A DNA stretch of 35,000 nt. Source: Salpingoeca rosetta (taxonomy: Eukaryota; Opisthokonta; Choanoflagellata; Craspedida; Salpingoecidae). Made by a program: the position numbers and the translations under genes. Where the stretch lies: the NCBI RefSeq assembly GCF_000188695.1, contig NW_004754929.1, forward strand, positions 719,396 through 754,395, written 5' to 3'. The notes under the pieces were generated by a model that searched no databases, was not told the origin of the DNA, and saw only the letters and a list, made by a program, of their open reading frames with translations. Below, piece after piece: positions 34,501 through 35,000 of this stretch (positions are counted from its first letter, which is position 1; each line of letters starts with the position of its first letter).

Positions 34501-35000
34501 GCTGCAAAGGCTCACCGCCTTGTTCCGCGACAACAGATGAGGCTGCACCAACAGGCATGCGCGCCCCCACCACGGAGCTGGCCGGCGGCACGCAGTTGAC
34601 GGTGCAGTGGCTGCCACCGCTTCAGCCAAACGGCGTGATTACCAGCTATCTCGTGCAGACGCGCCCTGTTGCGGCCGGCGCGAGCGTCACGTTTACGACC
34701 GCAGCCACCCTCGACCCCAGCATGTCGACATCCTTGGAAGCAAGCGTGATCCTCCTCTCAAACGTGGAGTATGCCATTCGCGTCGTTGCTGTCAACTCGG
34801 CCGGGAACGCCACCAGCCCTGCTGTGCTGGAGCCAAAGCCCCCCGTGTCTGTCAGCGCGCCTGTTGTTGTTCCGCCCGTGCTTGCCAACGAGGTAACACT
34901 GGCCTGGGCCGAGGTGACCACGTTTGTGTCATACTACGCCGTGGTGCTGAAGGAAGCGAGCGCACCCGACAGCGCGTACACGCTGGCGCACATTGGCACA
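13997..35000 (+). CDS. USH2A: Usherin (USH2A) homologue, giant secreted/membrane matrix protein (3' end off the window)
   Basis: Thirty-five exons in the window: 13997-14087, 14409-15071, 15299-15479, 15735-16213, 16544-18142, 18464-18571, 18913-18984, 19190-19569, 19918-20359, 20653-20868, 21031-21393, 21598-21661, 21858-22075, 22319-22456, 22696-22824, 23063-23200, 23456-23656, 23850-24191, 24427-24778, 25025-25148, 25306-25453, 25675-25766, 26012-26062 (weak), 26340-26484, 26841-26975, 27152-27258, 27520-27697, 27945-28031, 28221-28394, 28590-28681, 28850-29012, 29255-29590, 29849-32153, 32391-32544, 32802 to the right edge. About 4,222 aa so far; human usherin is about 5,200. Order: signal peptide, LamG-like, laminin N-terminal, six laminin EGF, VWA, one laminin EGF, about 22 FN3 modules, three of them interrupted by other domains. 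The N-terminal [17 protein letters not shown] and the Cys-Cys-Gly block inside an FN3 are usherin-specific. In vertebrates usherin forms periciliary ankle links and basement membrane. A transmembrane segment, if present, lies beyond the window. Confidence 0.9.
14244..14363. repeat. (TTTC)n tetranucleotide tract in usherin intron 1
   Basis: About 30 TTTC units with two TTCC interruptions, on the coding strand close to the acceptor at 14408. It may act as a very long polypyrimidine tract. Confidence 0.95.
14409..15479 (+). other. LamG-like (LamGL) domain region
   Basis: Two exons (14409-15071, 15299-15479) encode a usherin-type N-terminal Cys-containing segment, then a concanavalin-like domain with the LamGL marks [10 protein letters not shown] and [12 protein letters not shown] followed by [16 protein letters not shown]. 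It ends in CRCPASHP, which matches the human usherin junction CRCPPSHP before the laminin N-terminal domain. Confidence 0.85.
15735..16620 (+). other. Laminin N-terminal domain
   Basis: Exons 15735-16213 and 16544 onward encode [40 protein letters not shown] and [12 protein letters not shown], then [22 protein letters not shown]. These are the discoidin-like fold signatures of laminin N-terminal domains leading directly into the first laminin EGF repeat, as in human usherin. Confidence 0.85.
16214..16543. repeat. Usherin intron 4 with GT-rich then CA-rich halves
   Basis: GT/GCGT repeat from the donor to about 16452, then CA-rich sequence (CATCCACATCC, CACGCACGCACATGCACG) to the acceptor at 16543. 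Confidence 0.85.
16621..17578 (+). other. Six laminin-type EGF repeats
   Basis: One continuous exon encodes six consecutive eight-cysteine modules starting at [40 protein letters not shown] and CSCFADGS. Their later cysteines follow the usual GDxCDxCxxGYY pattern. Human usherin has ten such repeats; here six precede the VWA domain and one follows it. The sixth lacks the usual tyrosines in its last loop and runs into the VWA domain after RQC. Confidence 0.9.
17581..18130 (+). other. von Willebrand factor A domain inserted among laminin EGF repeats
   Basis: Residues about 820-1000 read as a complete VWA fold: [101 protein letters not shown]. The metal (MIDAS) motif is degenerate: DxSxS reads DVSEG, and the usual TDG after the fourth strand reads TAT. 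A ligand-binding site using a metal is therefore doubtful. The domain sits in the same exon as the six EGF repeats, so it is part of the protein. Human usherin lacks it. Confidence 0.85.
18143..18463 (+). repeat. Usherin intron 5: three tandem copies of a TTGCAG-containing unit; fully open in frame
   Basis: Three near-identical copies of a 30-bp core at 18152, 18210 and 18281, separated by GT runs. Each core contains TTGCAG, an acceptor-like hexamer. The interval is 321 bp, a multiple of three, with no in-frame stop when read from the upstream exon. Confidence 0.85.
18464..18984 (+). other. Seventh laminin EGF repeat, split over two exons
   Basis: Exons 18464-18571 and 18913-18984 join in phase 1 to give [28 protein letters not shown] and [13 protein letters not shown], a complete laminin EGF module that closes the array before the first FN3 domain. 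Confidence 0.85.
18676..18803. repeat. (GT)n microsatellite in usherin intron 6
   Basis: GT repeat with GTGCTTGTGTT units at its start, followed by a TTGCAG that is not used because its frame does not fit the next laminin EGF half. Confidence 0.85.
19765..19916. repeat. (CA)n microsatellite abutting a usherin acceptor
   Basis: CA repeat on the coding strand running directly into the acceptor CACACAG at 19917, without a normal pyrimidine tract. Confidence 0.9.
22551..22630. repeat. (CA)n microsatellite in usherin intron 14
   Basis: Interrupted CA/CGCA repeat between exons 22319-22456 and 22696-22824. Confidence 0.9.
22922..23043. repeat. (ACTC)n tetranucleotide repeat in usherin intron 15
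   Basis: About 25 ACTC units, with a few ACTT units at the end, on the acceptor side before exon 23063-23200. The same tetranucleotide occurs at 525-550. Confidence 0.95.
24201..24330. repeat. (GT)n microsatellite in usherin intron 18
   Basis: GT repeat with TTGTGTATGTGC and GCGT interruptions, starting about ten bases after the donor. Confidence 0.9.
24862..25000. repeat. (CA)n tract with a duplicated 36-bp unit
   Basis: CA repeat in which the segment beginning CAAACGCTCACTCGCATACA occurs twice, at about 24921 and 24965, on the acceptor side of usherin intron 19. Confidence 0.9.
25828..26210. repeat. GTTGTTTAA minisatellite with GTT runs
   Basis: Tandem GTTGTTTAA units (25828-25958) and a second block of GTTGTTTAA and GTT triplets (26098-26212) flank a short non-repetitive, protein-like segment in the LamG part of the usherin gene. 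Confidence 0.9.
26012..26062 (+). other. Possible small exon inside a TTGTTTAAG minisatellite intron
   Basis: The reading frame around 25975-26100 is protein-like ([28 protein letters not shown]), but exon boundaries are hard to fit. The only phase-0 pair found is acceptor CTGCAG|TAC at 26012 and donor GCAAAC|GTCACA at 26062, giving 17 codons. Since exons 25675-25766 and 26340-26484 are both phase 0, the protein also stays in frame without it. Confidence 0.35.
26518..26700. repeat. GTGTGTGATTGTTT minisatellite
   Basis: About eight imperfect tandem copies of a GTGTGTGATTGTTT-GTYCGTAT unit in usherin intron 24, on the donor side. Confidence 0.85.
27698..27790. repeat. (GT)n microsatellite directly at a usherin splice donor
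   Basis: A nearly pure GT run of about 40 units that starts right after exon 27520-27697 (GCAC|GTGCGTGCGTG), so the donor itself merges into the repeat. Confidence 0.95.
28447..28510. repeat. (CA)n microsatellite in usherin intron 29
   Basis: Pure CA repeat of about 31 units between exons 28221-28394 and 28590-28681. Confidence 0.95.
29668..29848. repeat. (CA)n-rich tract abutting a usherin acceptor
   Basis: Interrupted CA repeat that ends in the acceptor CACACAG at 29848, again replacing a standard pyrimidine tract. Confidence 0.9.
30271..31080 (+). other. Mucin-like, Arg-cluster-containing insertion inside FN3 module 16
   Basis: About 270 codons in the single large exon 29849-32153 separate YIVFQQQ from [13 protein letters not shown], the two halves of one FN3. 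Order: LARRRRAAG, a long Ser/Thr/Pro/Ala-rich stretch, a segment with predicted helix and strands ([49 protein letters not shown]) split by a run of eight arginines, then a second Thr-rich stretch. The middle part resembles SEA-like domains flanked by mucin sequence, but this is a guess from layout. The Arg runs are possible proprotein convertase sites. Confidence 0.7.
31081..31617 (+). other. FN3 array 3 (end of module 16, module 17, first half of module 18)
   Basis: Encodes [16 protein letters not shown], the complete module starting [11 protein letters not shown], and the first half of the next ([11 protein letters not shown] to [14 protein letters not shown]). The last half-module leads straight into the cysteine-rich block, exactly where human usherin also leaves its FN3 fold. 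Confidence 0.85.
31618..33820 (+). other. Usherin-type cysteine-rich (Cys-Cys-Gly) repeat block
   Basis: Spans the end of exon 29849-32153, exon 32391-32544 and the start of exon 32802 onward. Short repeats alternate CCGxxY and VCCxGxxY motifs (for example [69 protein letters not shown]), with roughly 26 adjacent Cys-Cys pairs by my count. It starts with [15 protein letters not shown], matching the human entry sequence, and ends with [14 protein letters not shown] similar [10 protein letters not shown] sits at 32950-32980, suggesting an internal duplication of the terminal piece. Confidence 0.85.
32597..32698. repeat. GTGTTGC / GTGTCGC heptamer repeat
   Basis: Short tandem GTGTTGC units followed by GTGTCGC units in the usherin intron between exons 32391-32544 and 32802 onward. 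Confidence 0.85.
33860..35000 (+). other. FN3 array 4 (second half of module 18, modules 19-21, part of 22)
   Basis: The open exon continues to the right edge without a stop. FN3-18 resumes with [18 protein letters not shown]. Complete modules follow beginning [21 protein letters not shown] and [11 protein letters not shown], and a last one starting [11 protein letters not shown] is cut by the window end. Confidence 0.85.

Noticed and set aside
1..35000. Transposons, integrated viruses, tRNA or rRNA genes
   Set aside because: No transposase, reverse transcriptase or integrase motif, no long terminal repeats, and no tRNA- or rRNA-like sequence was recognised on either strand.

Overview
The window is eukaryotic nuclear DNA. 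It holds four multi-exon protein genes whose short GT-AG introns are packed with microsatellites; no rRNA, tRNA, CRISPR or transposon was recognised. A tubulin polyglutamylase of the TTLL5 type next to a giant usherin (USH2A) homologue points to a holozoan protist. A choanoflagellate such as a Salpingoeca-like species is my best guess; this is inference from gene content and not a database result.

Layout from left to right. (1) 1-6276, minus strand: TTLL5-like tubulin polyglutamylase, 11 exons, 3' end beyond the left edge. (2) 6479-9694, plus strand: a class II (plant-type) PRPP synthase, 10 exons, complete, about 354 aa. (3) 9992-13564, minus strand: a stand-alone PyrC/URA4-type dihydroorotase, 13 exons, complete, about 360 aa. 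(4) 13997 to beyond the right edge, plus strand: usherin homologue, 35 exons in the window encoding about 4,222 aa so far. Nearly all exon joins were checked by reading phase and by continuity of the protein family; the weakest are the 1816-2138 acceptor and the small exon at 26012-26062.

Genes 1/2 and 3/4 are divergent pairs sharing intergenic regions of 202 and 432 bp, which probably contain bidirectional promoters. Genes 2 and 3 are convergent with 297 bp between stop codons. Genes 2 and 3 act in connected steps: PRPP is the co-substrate of orotate phosphoribosyltransferase, two steps downstream of dihydroorotase in UMP synthesis.

The usherin homologue keeps the diagnostic vertebrate order: signal peptide, LamG-like domain, laminin N-terminal domain, laminin EGF repeats, FN3 repeats, LamG inserted inside an FN3, more FN3, a Cys-Cys-rich block inside another FN3, then FN3 again. 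It adds two features not in the human protein: a von Willebrand A domain with a degenerate metal site among the laminin EGF repeats, and a third nested insertion in an FN3 made of mucin-like sequence, Arg-rich clusters and an alpha/beta segment.

The microsatellites have a transcription-strand polarity. In sense orientation GT tracts lie mainly on the donor side and CA tracts mainly on the acceptor side of introns, in genes on both strands.
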